A stretch of 64,000 nt of DNA. Source: Selaginella moellendorffii (taxonomy: Eukaryota > Streptophyta > Lycopodiopsida > Selaginellales > Selaginellaceae). The translations under genes and the position numbers were made by a program. The notes under the pieces were generated by a model. That model was given only the letters and a program-made list of their open reading frames with translations, had not been told where the DNA came from and did not search any database. This document shows, one piece after another, positions 52,194-63,738 of the stretch (positions within the stretch are counted from its first letter, which is position 1; every line of letters starts with the position of its first letter). The DNA is taken from positions 490,161-554,160 of the forward strand of contig NW_003314340.1 in assembly GCF_000143415.4 (NCBI RefSeq), given 5' to 3'.

Positions 52194-53400
52194 TTGGAGT
52201 TCCCTCACTTGTCCTTCCAAATTACACTAAACAATGAATTCAGTTGTTTCCAATTCACTTTCAATACTAATCTCCGCACATCGAATTACAAAGTGGTCTA
52301 TGCGTATGAGATTGGAGGAGCTTTGGTGTGGGAGGATGCCACAATAGATGCGGGTGGGCCACATGCAAAAGCCATTAGAGAGGCTGTTCACCAAATTCTA
52401 GGATCGGTAAGTGTAATTTTCACTTAGTTCACTAGAGTAACTTTGTGTTACAGACACATGGACTATTTGTGCTTAGGGAAGGAGCCACGTATTAGCATCC
52501 CAAGATGCCAGTGCATTCTAGGACGTTGCGACAAGAAAAGTGGGATGTGGTAAGTTAAGTTTAAAGCACAAGTTTTATATGCTCCTTATTTCTATACGCA
52601 CAGACTATCTTTGTGGGCTGGTTGCTATTCCAAACATTTGAATCTAATGCATAGGTATCTCGCAGGTGTACAATTGCAACATTGGCAATTACAGTCGGAG
52701 AGGTTGCAAACGAGAATGACCGACAACTTGCCCGAGGAGGACTATATGAGATGGACCTCAAGGCATGCGTGTTGCATATCTGAAATGCACTCAACCAATT
52801 GCAAAGTGAATCAAGCCTAAAGGAGGAGGGCGATTAGCGCAAGTGTGTGAATTCCATCTTAGAGAACCCTACAATTACCGACTACAATGCAATGCTTGAG
52901 TCTAAACTCACCAAACTTAGTGAAGGTTATAAATAGGCTGTGGAGGCATGTGTGGTTGCAATGGTCTAGCGTTATTTATTCATTGAGCCAAATGTAGTGG
53001 GAGACTTACTTTGAGATGGCTTCCAACATTCAATGCACATGGAAGCTTGTCAGAGGCTATACAAGAGTCCAACATTGCTAGGTAAGCTTTCACTCATTGG
53101 GACAGATGCTTTATTATAGGTCCTCCAGGTAAGGATGATCATTCCTCCCACGGAGTTCATCAAATGCCTGATGTTTGATCAAGACTTTGGAGAGAACTTT
53201 CGCAGCTGGATTATGGACATCATCTAAGGTAACTATTTACTTTCACAAACAACTAAAACTCTTGTATGTTTGAACATTTTATAAATATGAACCCGAAAGA
53301 GTTACCCAAGTTCCATCACTTTGTGGTTGATTCTCCATAGTTCCAACTGGGAGAGCCTATTTGGATCTAAGTTGAGAGATAAGGTACATCATTTACTCGA
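52194..53400 (+). pseudogene. HECT-like domain remnant
   Basis: The segment YKVVYAYEIGGALVWEDATI then DAGGPHAKAIREAVHQILG resembles the start of HECT ubiquitin-ligase domains (an IDxGGPxREF-type motif). Downstream pieces include DYLCGLVAIP, GEVANENDRQLARGGLYEMD, IEPNVVGDLL, and IPPTEFIKCLMFDQDFGENF. PKELPKFHHFVVDSPQF resembles the C-lobe approach. I cannot find the catalytic cysteine segment. Stops break the frame. HECT assignment rests on the DAGGP motif and general order, so it is tentative. Confidence 0.35.
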
Positions 53401-53599
53401 TTTCCTAGGTTTTCCACATGCACACGAAAAGTTTTCTTCCCTTTAACATACCTGTCAATGGAGTGGACCAAACACAAGATTCACCAGGCACTCCAAAATC
53501 CAAAGGGCTTGTATGGATTGGGCTAATGTTGTGGAAGTATTATAATCAAGACACTTTCACAATAAAAATAGATAATTGTCTTGAAGTATGTTTCACACT

Positions 53600-55550
53600 T
53601 TGAAAGACAGTTCATTTGCAAAGTTAAAGGTAAGAATATTCAAAATATTCCATAAATGCCCATTATAGGCACTTGTGGCCCTTGGTACCCTTTTGGCTTA
53701 TGCTTGCCTCACCAAGGATAATCACTATAGCTTCTAAAGCAACTCCCAATTTAAGATTTGGGTCAAAACTATCAAACTTAGGTGTTATATGATCCCCATC
53801 CTCGCTTGAGGAACTCTTAACCTATTTCATGGTAGAACCAAAATCACCTTCTGGGTTTGTGAACTCGTCCTTGCTTACATCTTGAGCAGTAACATATCCC
53901 TCACTGTCACTTTTTTCAGCAGAACCTTTCCCCTCGGTGATTGGTATAACATTAGAAGTAGTCTTGGGCTACCTTGTCAGAGGGATTGTCGAGCCTTGAG
54001 AGGAGGAGGCATCATATAAAATCTTTAGTCCTCTCCCCTATTGGATCCATTGTTGTGCCTCAAAGAAGTTATAGAATCCTTTTCAGTTTGCCATGTTAGG
54101 AGGAAACCTAGAAACCTCAAATATTGCAAAAGGGTTAGAGCATATAGGAAATTGTCACAAATCTACTCTTACCAAAATGAGCATGAGCTTCCAATCCCTG
54201 AAAACTCTAGTTCTTCAGCCGTAGCATACATTAGATAATTTTGCCCCATGCTTAGAAACCCTTTTTACAAATTTCAAAATTTGAAACGGTTATAATTGGA
54301 AAATGTTGAAAGTGTCTATTGTTATTGCTCTTCATGTTACTACATACAATTGCAACTTCCATATTCTCAAATCTCCTTCAGCATGCTCCTTTTGAGAGAA
54401 CTCCAAGTCTAAACATCAACACTATACACCTTTGTGTAGTACACAATTGAAGTATAAGCCCCACCAATTCATGGAATTGGTTAAACTTCAACCTACTTTT
54501 GAGTCATATGCAAATCTTCTAAGCATCATGGTACAAAATTAAAGCATTGAGAGAGCTACATTGGAAATCAATGGCAACAAAGGATAAACTCAATGGGATG
54601 CATTAGAGACATGACTCCAGACAGTATATATTTATGGCTTTGCAATGGGGCTAGATGGAGTTCACTTACACTTGCTATGAACACTATGTTAAAAGAGGTG
54701 TGCCAAAAAAGGATAATTCAGTTCTTTTACCATAAGTCCCAAGAGCAAGAAGTGAGAACATAGTGCTCTAGATAAGATAGTATGGTATGCAATTTGATTG
54801 ATTGTCCATTTGGTTTGCAACATTAACAACTTGCTAGAATGCATGGGATGAATGGGTCTATAGGCCATGAATGGCTCCATTCTATATATAGCACGGGTTA
54901 TTGCTATGGGCATGATGCCCCATCCGGGGCATAAGGATTGGATATTTGTAAAATATTCTATACCTATGTTTTTTTCACACTCATAATACACGTGGACCAA
55001 TAGCAGCCATACACATGGTGTGAGTGAAATCCACTGCTGTAAAATCCACCCTTTTACGAATTGCACACCATATTATAGCTCCCCAACAGGGGAAGTGTAC
55101 TAATATGCTAGAGAATTCAATTATATTACAAGATAAATTCATTCATTCCTTCGTTCATATTTTATTTGTATGATCTTACAGAGGGATTTAAATAAGCTTT
55201 ACAAATGATTTTCTCCAGTGTTTGGCAGCCAATATCTGTCTCCACCTCTAGTGTTTCTAGTATCACCCAAATCTCTTCCTCTTCCTCACTGTTACCCTTT
55301 GGGTAATGGTTGATGTAGTGGAGCTTTAAGTGTAAATTCAAGTTTGAGGCTCTACTTCCTTTTTCGTCCTGCAACTCTATCCTTCTTTTCTTCGTCATCC
55401 ACTTCATCCGTGTGTGAGCAGCATTTCTTAGGATTGGAATGGAAGAACCTCTCTTCATAAACTCTTCCTTATGTTTGAAACTCCGCACCACTCCAGCTCT
55501 TCCGCGCCATGCAGAAAACATCACATTCTTTAGTGTCGCCTGCAGAATCG
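53600..55550. other. AT-rich stretch, nothing firmly recognised
   Basis: Short frames on both strands (for example about 54041-54238 plus and 54689-55066 minus) show no family resemblance. Probably old transposon sequence and intergenic DNA. Confidence 0.35.
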
Positions 55551-55559
55551 CAAGCATCC

Positions 55560-55822
55560 CATCCATCGCGCAGGTGCGGATATTGCTCGGGATCATCCTG
55601 GATCACGGATTACCCGAGGACACTCCCCTGGACATCAATATGTTTGCGAAGTGTGGGAATTTGGAAGCCGTGAGGAGAGTCTTTGAGGAGATGCCGATGT
55701 GGGACATTAGTGGAATTAGTGGGGATTTCGAATTGGCACCCAGATTCGAGCACTTCGGGCATCTGGAAAGTGCACTACATCCTGTAATAAAGGAACTTGC
55801 TGGAGTTCCAACTCGTTGATCC
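55560..55822 (+). pseudogene. Pentatricopeptide-repeat (PLS-type) fragment
   Basis: The plus strand reads ILLGIILDHGLPEDTPLDIN then MFAKCGNLEAVRRVFEEMPM. This matches the PPR pattern of an N[AM]YAKCGxLExARRVFxEMP motif that organellar RNA-editing factors repeat many times. Only one and a half repeats remain before unrelated sequence and a stop at 55820. PPR genes are numerous in plants, especially lycophytes, so stray fragments are expected. Confidence 0.7.
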
Positions 55823-55919
55823 TTGATTGCCTTTATGGTCAGGCGACTATGGATTTTTACTGCAAATGAGATGGATTTTAACTTTTCTTTTCTTTCAGTA
55901 TTTATTGCCAGTTCCATTA

Positions 55920-56424
55920 GAAATAATGAAAATAAAAAATTATGACTAAGACTTAATATTTAATAATTTCTCCTTTCTTTTTAGATTAAAGATGTATATT
56001 CCCAACATGACATGTATCAGAAGCATCATGTTCTACTACTAATAGTGTTCTATCTACTGTAGTCAAAAGTCATTAATCTATATTTGCAAATCAATTGACC
56101 TAAATTTTACATTAGCACAGATCCCAATATTCTTGAGTTAACCCTCCGCATTCTAAATGGTGCTTGCGAAGATGGTGATAATATTACGTTTGGACAGAAG
56201 TAAGAAAGAAGTATTACCATCTTTGACCAGAGTACTCTTCCATATCAAATCATGAGAATATTATTTAAATAGGATTCTCTAAAATCCAACTTATGGTTTT
56301 TCATGTGTTGCAATTCATGATTCTTCATTTTTTTGCCTGATCATTCTTTGGTCTAAATTCTCGGACCACTGCTAAAAACTTGAGTCAGAGAAAACCTTTT
56401 ATATACTTACTAAGAATATGCCCA
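55920..56424. other. AT-rich stretch, nothing recognised
   Basis: Low-GC sequence between the PPR fragment and the inverted-duplication arm. Confidence 0.35.
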
Positions 56425-57405
56425 TCCAGATTTGCAGCAGCACCCAATCAACAGTGAGGAAGAGCCGTAACTTCCTATTATAGTATTCTTGCATATTAAG
56501 CCTAGATGCGCTCAAAGATTTCATTAGTGAAAAATGTCTGTTGTGACCATAATTAGCATTGAGCTATTGAGAGAGCTTGCCTACCAGTTCCGGTCTGAAA
56601 CTTTTATGCTCACCTTTTCTGTCAAGGTCACACCATTTGGAACATTCTTGTACATTGACTTACATGGCTAGGTATAAAACCAGCAAGAAGGTTTTGTAAC
56701 ACTATAGTATCGTGTTACCATTGCTGCAAACTTCATATTGAGACTCTCAGGAGACGTGGTTCCTGCCAGATTTCAAAAATCTTGGATGGATGGAAAGAAA
56801 GAAGGAATTATACCAAGAAGCTTTCTTACCACTTGAATGTGAAAATCTATGCTCGCTACTTCTTTGCAGAGGACATCAAGTCCATTAACGCAATAAGGAG
56901 GAGGCAATCTTGATCTGATGCTGGCTGAACAGCACTAAAATGCAGGGATAAATAGAGAGATAGACCAGCAGTCCTAAGAAAGAAGCGCCACTAAAATCAA
57001 AATTGAAGCGTTACCAACGTAGGCACGTGTTTTAATCTGGGGGATTGAATATGTGCCTAGATGCTGAGTTACTGTTTTAAATGAAGGAATATGATTAAAA
57101 TCAAGTTTTGTCAATCCAGTGCATCATAAATGGTTTCCTATTAGCTCCATACGGGCTCCAATTCATCCCAATGGAACTTGCTCCTTCATAGTGAGAGCTG
57201 TGTCCACAGAACAATGTTTGAAATTGAGGGAATGGTGTGCGGATTGTTTCCTTCTTAAGTTTTATCTCGGATGTTTGTCACACGACATCTCCATGGAGCT
57301 TTTGCTTGACGAACACTGTGCGATTGGATCGGCTAAGTTGAAGTGGCTCTCTGGATCCATTGCGTAGTTTTTCTAGAACTTATGTTGATCACACAGCTTT
57401 GTTTT
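56425..57405 (-). repeat. Inverted duplication, arm B (about 1.0 kb)
   Basis: The reverse complement of 33878-34960 with scattered substitutions and indels. On the plus strand it encodes the same peptide block as the minus-strand gene at 34 kb (SFIVRAVSTEQCLKLREWCA, then LLLDEHCAIGSAKLK), but the start is frame-shifted and a 20-base piece at the splice donor is deleted between short GAAG repeats. The sequence of the 60-base intron is retained. This arm looks like a dead copy. Confidence 0.85.
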
Positions 57406-57409
57406 GATA

Positions 57410-58500
57410 TATGAAGTCCATCTCTTGTAAGAATTCATATAGTTGGATTGTCCATTTTGTACTACCAACAATGACATGGTTAGAGCCCTAAGGGATTGTT
57501 TATATGTCAGACAATTGTTGACAACATGGTTCACATCCTCCACCTTTTCAAGACAAGTAGCTCACAAATCAATGTTTGGATACAAATGTTTTTCAAATGC
57601 ATAAGTATGCATTGGCATGCATGCCATGTTTGCGTGGTTTTGTACACATTAGTGCCATATAAGAATTTTTGTTGCATCTCAGCAAGTGAGAAGTCACACC
57701 CTAATTGGGGTCTCATTATAACATATAGACACCCTTTTTCCTCTCTAAATTGACACTAAAGTTATAAGCTTGTCACCTTTTTCTCTTTAGCTTTTGTTTC
57801 TTACCTCATAGAGGAAACTTGCACTATCAATTAGATTAATAAATAATAAGCACTACTATTAAACAAACCAAGCATTAGTACATGTAAAGTGCACTAAATC
57901 ATTTTGAATTGTGGATGGAGAGAGCAATGTCATTTAGAGCAACTGGAATCATCTAGAAAGTTAATAGGATTCAGAGTTCTTCGTCTATCACTCAATTACA
58001 CACCTCATTGGTGCTGTACTTCTATTTGAACAACAGGGCTGAAGAAGACGGCCGCATTGTAAATGAGATATAAGGAATGCTAGGTGAAGTTCAGCACCTG
58101 GAAATCGAAGTTAAGTCCCATGACGATGCAAACATTCGAAAACTAGCTTGAGAAAAGAAAGCAAAACGCAAAATCGAGGAATAGGAATAGTTTTCTTCCA
58201 GCGGTGATCAATGCGTGCCTCTTTGGCCGACAATTGAGCAGCACTTGCGGATAGAAGCTGATCAACCACACTGAGAACGCAAACCATCCAAGAAGTTGAT
58301 AGATCACATAGATTGCCAAGACGTCATGCTGTTGAAAGCTGGAGTGAACAGTGCGAAGTGCGCCACTCCTAGAGTCACAAGGTGAAAGTTTTTCATTTGC
58401 TCCCAGATTTGTATTTCTATGTGCTGAAGGTGGGAAGCTCTCCCGATAGTGAGGCTGTCTGCATGCAATCTGGTGGTGGAGAAGTGTCCATCTTGTAAGT
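57410..58500. other. AT-rich stretch with a short coiled-coil-like remnant
   Basis: Mostly low-GC sequence. Near 58035-58150 the plus strand reads NRAEEDGRIVNEI and GMLGEVQHLEIEVKSHDDAN, a heptad-like segment broken by stops, of unknown origin. Confidence 0.3.
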
Positions 58501-58504
58501 GCAT

Positions 58505-59378
58505 TTATTTATTTCGAATTGGAGACTGATTTGAGTTCCTTCTCTTTCTAACAACCACCATGAAGTTACAGCCATCCTCGTTCTGTTCAGCGGTGGGGGC
58601 AGAGGCATCGTCAGGCAGCACGTTGCTTGTTTTCTCCAGATTTTGGGAAAGAGACTTCATGCCAAGCTGCAAAAGATAGACAGAAGTAAAATCTGATTGC
58701 ATATAACTTGTCACGAACCATGCCTCGGAAGCCGCTAGCTTCCGAGGCAAATACATTAGGCTGATGCTCTGACTAAGCTTGATGAGAAGCTTCCGTAGCA
58801 AAGGACTGCGAGTTGCAACGGGCGAGTCAGATAGCGTACTCACTTCCTTCCATGCAACAGGTGCAATTTCCAGAAGAATGATACGATCCCCGACCTGCGT
58901 AGAATGCGTTAACGCAGGGGACAGCAAGAACATCTCAACTTAAAAATTCTAGCCTGTGCATTGACAGTACCAGGGATAAGAAAAAACTCCAGTAGAGCTG
59001 TCTTGGGATGTTTTCAGTGCATCGGGCCATGAATGCGCCGAGAAGAACGCAAGCTAATTACGATCATTTACAAGAACTTATTCGTACCCGAGAACATGAG
59101 AATGAATATCTGGCTGCGTCAAAAGCCCGGACAGAACGACTCCAGCCATTTCGCGAACAGGACCAGAGCATGACAAGAACTGCTTGCAGAAGTTCAGCAT
59201 TTTCTAGACGAGAGGCGACGAAGATGCTGTGCTCGTTGTCAGGTACCCCAAGGCAGTGAGGGCGACTGTATACTTCGAGTTCTGATGGCTGGTGAGGGAA
59301 GAACTTGACCACCGTCTTGTAGCCACACACCGTGATGAGCTTGTGAATGACACAAGTCGGCATCTTGGATGTTCTCAA
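58505..59378 (-). pseudogene. Tubulin-folding cofactor D fragment
   Basis: Two minus-strand blocks match consecutive parts of the N-terminal third of TBCD. The first (about 59378-59064) carries ITVCGYKTVVKFFPHQPSEL, then LLQAVLVMLW. The second (about 58933-58720) carries WKEVSTLSDSPVATRSPLLR and KLLIKLSQSISLMYLPRKLA. TBCD is normally over 1,100 residues; no upstream or downstream exons are visible here. The part between the blocks does not resemble the expected EKCHNT region. I read it as a truncated, decaying gene copy. Confidence 0.65.
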
Positions 59379-59399
59379 GCTGCTAGATTAGAGCAAAGA

Positions 59400-59890
59400 A
59401 CTTTCACGAGAGGAACAACAATCACTTCCAATGTGGCTTGAGGAGGTGCTGATACTTGTTGCTAGAAAAGTCACTCATTGATTGTTCACAACAAGATTTT
59501 ACAATACTTTGTGCAATTTTGTCTATGCTAAGCTTTACAGCTTTATGGATTGTAAATTGAATTGAATCATTGAATCATTCAAAAAAATAATAGATGATAT
59601 CATAATTTAAATGTGACTACGTACATTTTTTTCTAACATTGGGAATTTTATAGTTTTCAATTGCACAACATGAGTTGTTTTCTTTCCCTAAAGGCTAAAC
59701 TCTAGTCAATAGCCCATGCACTAGAAGTCCAGCTGGGGGTGTGGAAAATTAAAATATCCAAAAATATTCTAAATCCTTATAAGTAATATTAAAAATTCTT
59801 AATTCTGAGATAATGGATTAAATATTTTTTCTAATTAGATTCATTGAGACTCATTAATTTAAATAGATTGCTTATGTTTTAGGGCTCGAC
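59400..59890. other. AT-rich stretch upstream of LUC7-like
   Basis: Low-GC DNA without coding resemblance. The last 100 bases presumably contain the LUC7-like promoter and leader. Confidence 0.4.
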
Positions 59891-59891
59891 A

Positions 59892-61746
59892 ATGGATTCC
59901 TTCCGGAAGCAGCTGGACGCCCTCATGGGCGCCAATCGCAACGGCGATGTCCAGGAAGTGCAGCGCAAGTTCTCCGATCGGGATGTCTGTCGCCTCTACC
60001 TTGCTGGCCTCTGTCCTCACGATCTCTTCCAGCTCACGGTAATCATCGATCAGAATCCACAGCGCTAGATGTTATTGCATCTGGTTTTCCACAGAGAATG
60101 GATTTAGGCGTCTGCCCAAAGATCCATTCCTTGCAACTGCGAAAAGAGTGAGTAGATCAATTTTTTCGCTCTCGTTTTTTCCTCATTACGATGTGTTCTC
60201 AGGTATAACGAGCAGACCAAGCAGTGTTATAATAGAGAGCTGGAAGAATGCTTGGAGAAACACGTTTTGGAGTGTGACAGGAAGATCCAGCGTGCTTTGA
60301 AGCGAATAGAAGAGGATGATGTGAATGCTGCTACTGCTATTGCAGTGTCGGAGGTGACCAGGGTGAGCGTTGATCGTCTTTGTTGGTTTCAGAGTTTCAT
60401 CTTCGCATCACTGTGGCAGTCCTCGGAAGCACTCGAATACACAAGACAGATCAAAGAGAAGCTTAGAATCGCCGAAAATCTAGGTGAGAGTTGATGATCC
60501 TGGGGATGCTAGCTAACATTTTTCTTCCATTTTAGAGCTGGAGGGGAAAACCGATGATAAAATCAGAGTGATGGGAGAAGTGGAGGCGCTTAGATCCACG
60601 AGAGCAGACAGACAAGTATGCTTTCTTCCTTTTTTCAAAATTTTGTTTTCCTTTTGAATGTCATTGTTTTTATTCTCAGGCTCTATCTCTTCTAGAAGCG
60701 TTCAACAAGGACAGAGCTTTACTTTTGCAAGGAAATGCGCCTCCACTGGCTCCTCTTCCATATATGCCTTTTCCTCCCGATGCAAGGACCCAGGATATGA
60801 TCAAGGAGAAGCTGAACAAAGCAGAAGTGTTGGGTAAATATATTTCTTTTAGAGATTGTTGTGTTTTCCTCACTGGTTTGGATGTGATCTAGGTGAGCAA
60901 GGCTTGGTGGATGAAGCGCAAAAGACCTTGGAAGAGGCAGAAGCGTTGAAAAAGGTACCACTTGCGAGAATATTTGCAATAAGTGTCAGGCTAAGAATCT
61001 GATATGCCGCACAGCTTGTCTCGAGGTATGATATGGCTCCGGACCCAAACAAGGTGCTTCAACAGGACGCACGAGCTGTTCGTATATTGATACTCCTAAC
61101 TTGTGTGGTTATGCTAATCCGTGATAGTTTACAGACTGATCAGAAGCTACGTGTTTGTGATATATGTGGAGCATATCTTAGCATCTACGACAGGTACTGT
61201 AGTTTGATGTGGTATTCCTGTCAAATTCTCATTTCATGTCATGCAGTGATCGACGGCTCGCTGATCATTTCGGTGGAAAGCTTCACCTCGGATACATGCG
61301 CATCCGCGAAAAGCTCGGCGAACTTCGGGTAATCTTCCGGATGATTGCTAGTAGCTCGGCCTTTCAACTTTAACTGCAGGAGGAAAAAGAAAAGGCGCGG
61401 AAACTTGCAGAAGAAAAGTAGGAGTGTAGTTTTGGCGTCTCGAGGCTGAGCTTAACCGTGTGTGCTTGTGGAGCAGGGCTCGAGAACGGGCTCTGGCAAG
61501 CAAGGAGCCCGACGAGAGAGAAAATGATCGCAGAGAACGCAGGGAGAGATCTTACCGTGACAGAGAAAGAGAAAGAGATAGAGATAGAGGATACATGAGG
61601 GAGCGTGGTCGCAGGAGGTAAGTTCTCGTTTGCTTTCTTGTGCTAAGTTTTGGTTCTACAGATCAAGGTCTCCTTCTCGCGAGCGTATAAGGGAGAGGTC
61701 GAGAGATCTTTCACCCCGCGACGTCCGTAGAAGTCATTGGTGGTAA
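59892..61746 (+). CDS. LUC7-like U1 snRNP-associated splicing factor
   Basis: LUC7 proteins help U1 snRNP choose 5' splice sites. The ATG at 59892 opens MDSFRKQLDALMGANRNGDV. The first CCCH-type finger is VCRLYLAGLCPHDLF then LGVCPKIHS, across introns 1 and 2. A coiled-coil region follows (CDRKIQRALKRIEEDD, LEYTRQIKEKLRIAENLELE). The second, C2H2-type finger is RVCDICGAYLSIYDSDRRLA then DHFGGKLHLGYM. The C-terminal tail is Arg/Glu/Ser-rich (RSPSRERIRERSRDLSPRDV) and ends SHWW at TAA 61744-61746. That TAA overlaps a GTAAG donor, so an alternative spliced end is possible. The position between AT-rich DNA and APH1 has no obvious meaning. Confidence 0.9.
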
Positions 61747-62257
61747 GATCCAAAGTGGACGAGAACATGATTCTAATCGCGCGTGTGCGCGTGTGTGTGT
61801 TTTGCACAGACAAGCTTGCGTTTCTGAGAGAGTCGGATCATCACGAAGATGGGATGAGCAGTCATCGTTTTTACTCTTTCCAAATGTGCGTGGAGTGCCT
61901 CTCTCTTTCTTTGATTTTAGCAGCAGCATATAGCTCTATGGCTACTTAGCATGCATGGTTTGTGACGTGGTTTGCACCTTATTCTATTTCCCAGGACTCC
62001 TTGACGGTCTTTTGCAAACTCCCAGAGTGTTGCATTCTCATGTACTCGGTGGGACAATCTGTAAGTTATAAACTTAAATTCTTTACGCTTCTCTAGAAAT
62101 CTCTTTGATATACTCATCTAGCTTGTTCGTCTTGGCGGACAGAGAACAGAGAAGAAGATCGAAAAAAATCGAAGAACAGATGAAGAGCTCGAAAAAAAAA
62201 TCAAAGTTTTTAGAAGATGGGGAAAAGGTCTAGAGTAAATTTCTAGGGTTTGAGGTG

Positions 62258-63300
62258 ATGACAGTAGCTAGCGGTGTGGGGTACACACTGATCGCGCTTG
62301 GGCCGGGGTTTAGTCTCTTCTTCCTCTCTATCGTGTCCAAGCCCCTTCTTATTCTTACGCTCCTTGCAAGGTATGGTCTTGATAAGTTGATACATCGCAT
62401 TGATTTTCCTTGGTGTTTTTTTTTCAGCACGCTGGTATGGCTCGCATCTCTCGTCGCGCTTGCGATCGTTTGGAGGGGATTTCTTCCTTTGGGTTCTTCC
62501 AGTTGGATTTGTTTGCCACTTCTAGCTTCGTCGGTGGCTCTTCAGGAGTTTCTTAGAGTTCACTTCTGGCGAACTTTCAAGTAAGAGAGCTCTTTCTTTG
62601 TTGTTTTTTTTTTTTCGGAGGTGGAAATAAGTGTTGATCAGGAAAGTGGAGTCTTCTCTAAATGGTGTTGCGGTCAGGATCTCGAAGCCTCCTCTTAGAC
62701 CCAGTGAAAAGATCGAGATCGCCATTGGTAAGCTTGAAAAAACTTGTTTTTTTGTATCATAGATAGTCTGAATCTCTTGATGGTTGCAGCTCTGGGCTTT
62801 GGCCATGGTTTGGCTCACTCGATCATGTTTTGCTTGAGCCTGCTTACACCGGCGTTTGGACCCGGGACATTTTACCTTCGCTCGTGTCCTCAAATGCCAT
62901 TTTTTCTTGTGATTTGTAAGTAAAGTTTGGTCTCTTTTTCTCAAGGTTTTTGCTTTTTAATTGGTGTGTGTTTTCGTTAGAACAGCTGTCATCTCACTCG
63001 GATTTCTATTGATCCACACATTTTCAATGGTTATATTCTTCAAAGGCTACGAAGACCACAACAGTGGCCTCCGATTCTTCGTCCCCGCTATGCACGCCGT
63101 GGCTTCCTCGCTGGTAAAGTTCTTGCATAAAATTTCTAAGAATCGAGAAGTAAAAATTGCTTTCTCTCTTCGTATTTTTCCTGTAGACTTTGGTGAATCT
63201 CGTACAGAACGGGTGTGTAATTGGCACTCCCCTCGTGATGCTGTGCGCGGCACTGACGCTTTTCGTGTGTGGAAAATCCCTGTGGCAAAAGGGGGACTAA
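62258..63300 (+). CDS. APH1: Gamma-secretase subunit APH1
   Basis: A multi-pass ER/Golgi/endosome membrane scaffold of the presenilin protease complex. The ATG at 62258 opens MTVASGVGYTLIALGPGFSL, the conserved APH1 N-terminus. Exons continue with SLVALAIVWRGFLPLGSSSW, the FQE/LQEFLR motif, RISKPPLRPSEKIEIAIALG, and the essential GHGLAHSIMFCLSLLTPAFG with GxxxG and the first conserved His. Then come HTFSMVIFFKGYEDHN, the second conserved His in VPAMHAVASSL, and TLVNLVQNGCVIGTPLVML. It ends GKSLWQKGD, TAA at 63300. About 245 residues with seven predicted membrane spans match the family. Introns are 50-90 bases. Confidence 0.93.
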
Positions 63301-63738
63301 ACAGGATATTCTTTCACAGAAAAAGAGGAGACAATGGCGCTTGACATCGCGAGCTTTTGGATGCCAGGAACTTCGCAATCAATGTCCCTTTTTTGACAAA
63401 ACGTACCATGGTTTTAAGTCCTATAATTCCCATGGTAGAAATGTCCCCAGGGTGAAATATAAAAAAGTGTGTGTTTTGAGTAGTGTTGTCTTGTTTGGGT
63501 TTGGACTCGCGCACGCGTCTAGGGCGCCAAGGTGCGAGGCTATGGCGGACGGGGATTCTCGGCGCGCTGTTGCGCGGGCGTGCTCGCAGGTAGCGTGGCG
63601 CTGCTAGTCCTTCCCTGCCGAGAATGGTGTGAGCTGCGAGGGGGAATTTCTAGGGTTTTAGGTGGAGGAGGAGCAGCAGCGGAAGCCGGCAGGATAGGGT
63701 TTTCTGGGAAGTGGGCCTAGGGTTACTCCAATGGCGGA
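63301..63738. other. Intergenic region and probable leader of the next gene
   Basis: It includes a short ATG frame at about 63542 (MADGDSRRAVARACSQ) followed by a GGTAGC donor-like site, which could be a 5' UTR exon or a short upstream ORF. AGGGTTTT/CTAGGGTT telo-box-like motifs occur at about 63649-63660, 63696-63703 and 63716-63724. Confidence 0.35.

Larger units (their letters stand above)
47083..53500 (+). mobile_element. Large decayed element: rve-type DDE integrase region plus HECT-like region
   Basis: A roughly 6.4-kb plus-strand unit of exon-like segments with scattered stops. In order: an acidic N-terminus (LLEDVEEEEVDGLPSNFND, 47083-47190), a DDE integrase-like region (47240-48440), a proline-rich and linker part (about 49.6-50.6 kb, including TTPLVPQPFTTVLVTKWIAI and LYGRKREPSVKVTELDELAM), an acidic linker (EDSTDEEDIFPLPEETLPTQ, about 51060-51115), helical segments (51480-51975) and a HECT-like region (52194-53400). 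GT-AG-like junctions separate many pieces. A MITE-like insert sits at 49310-49604. I see no terminal repeats. Treating it as one element is an inference from common strand and order. Confidence 0.5.

Noticed and set aside
55162-55596. 144-codon minus-strand frame near the PPR fragment
   Set aside because: No family resemblance, and its right end is antisense to the PPR-like sequence.
61785-61805. GT-rich run as a functional repeat
   Set aside because: Too short and imperfect to be more than a simple microsatellite.
63024-63514. Minus-strand frames over APH1
   Set aside because: They are shadows of APH1 exons and introns, without family resemblance.
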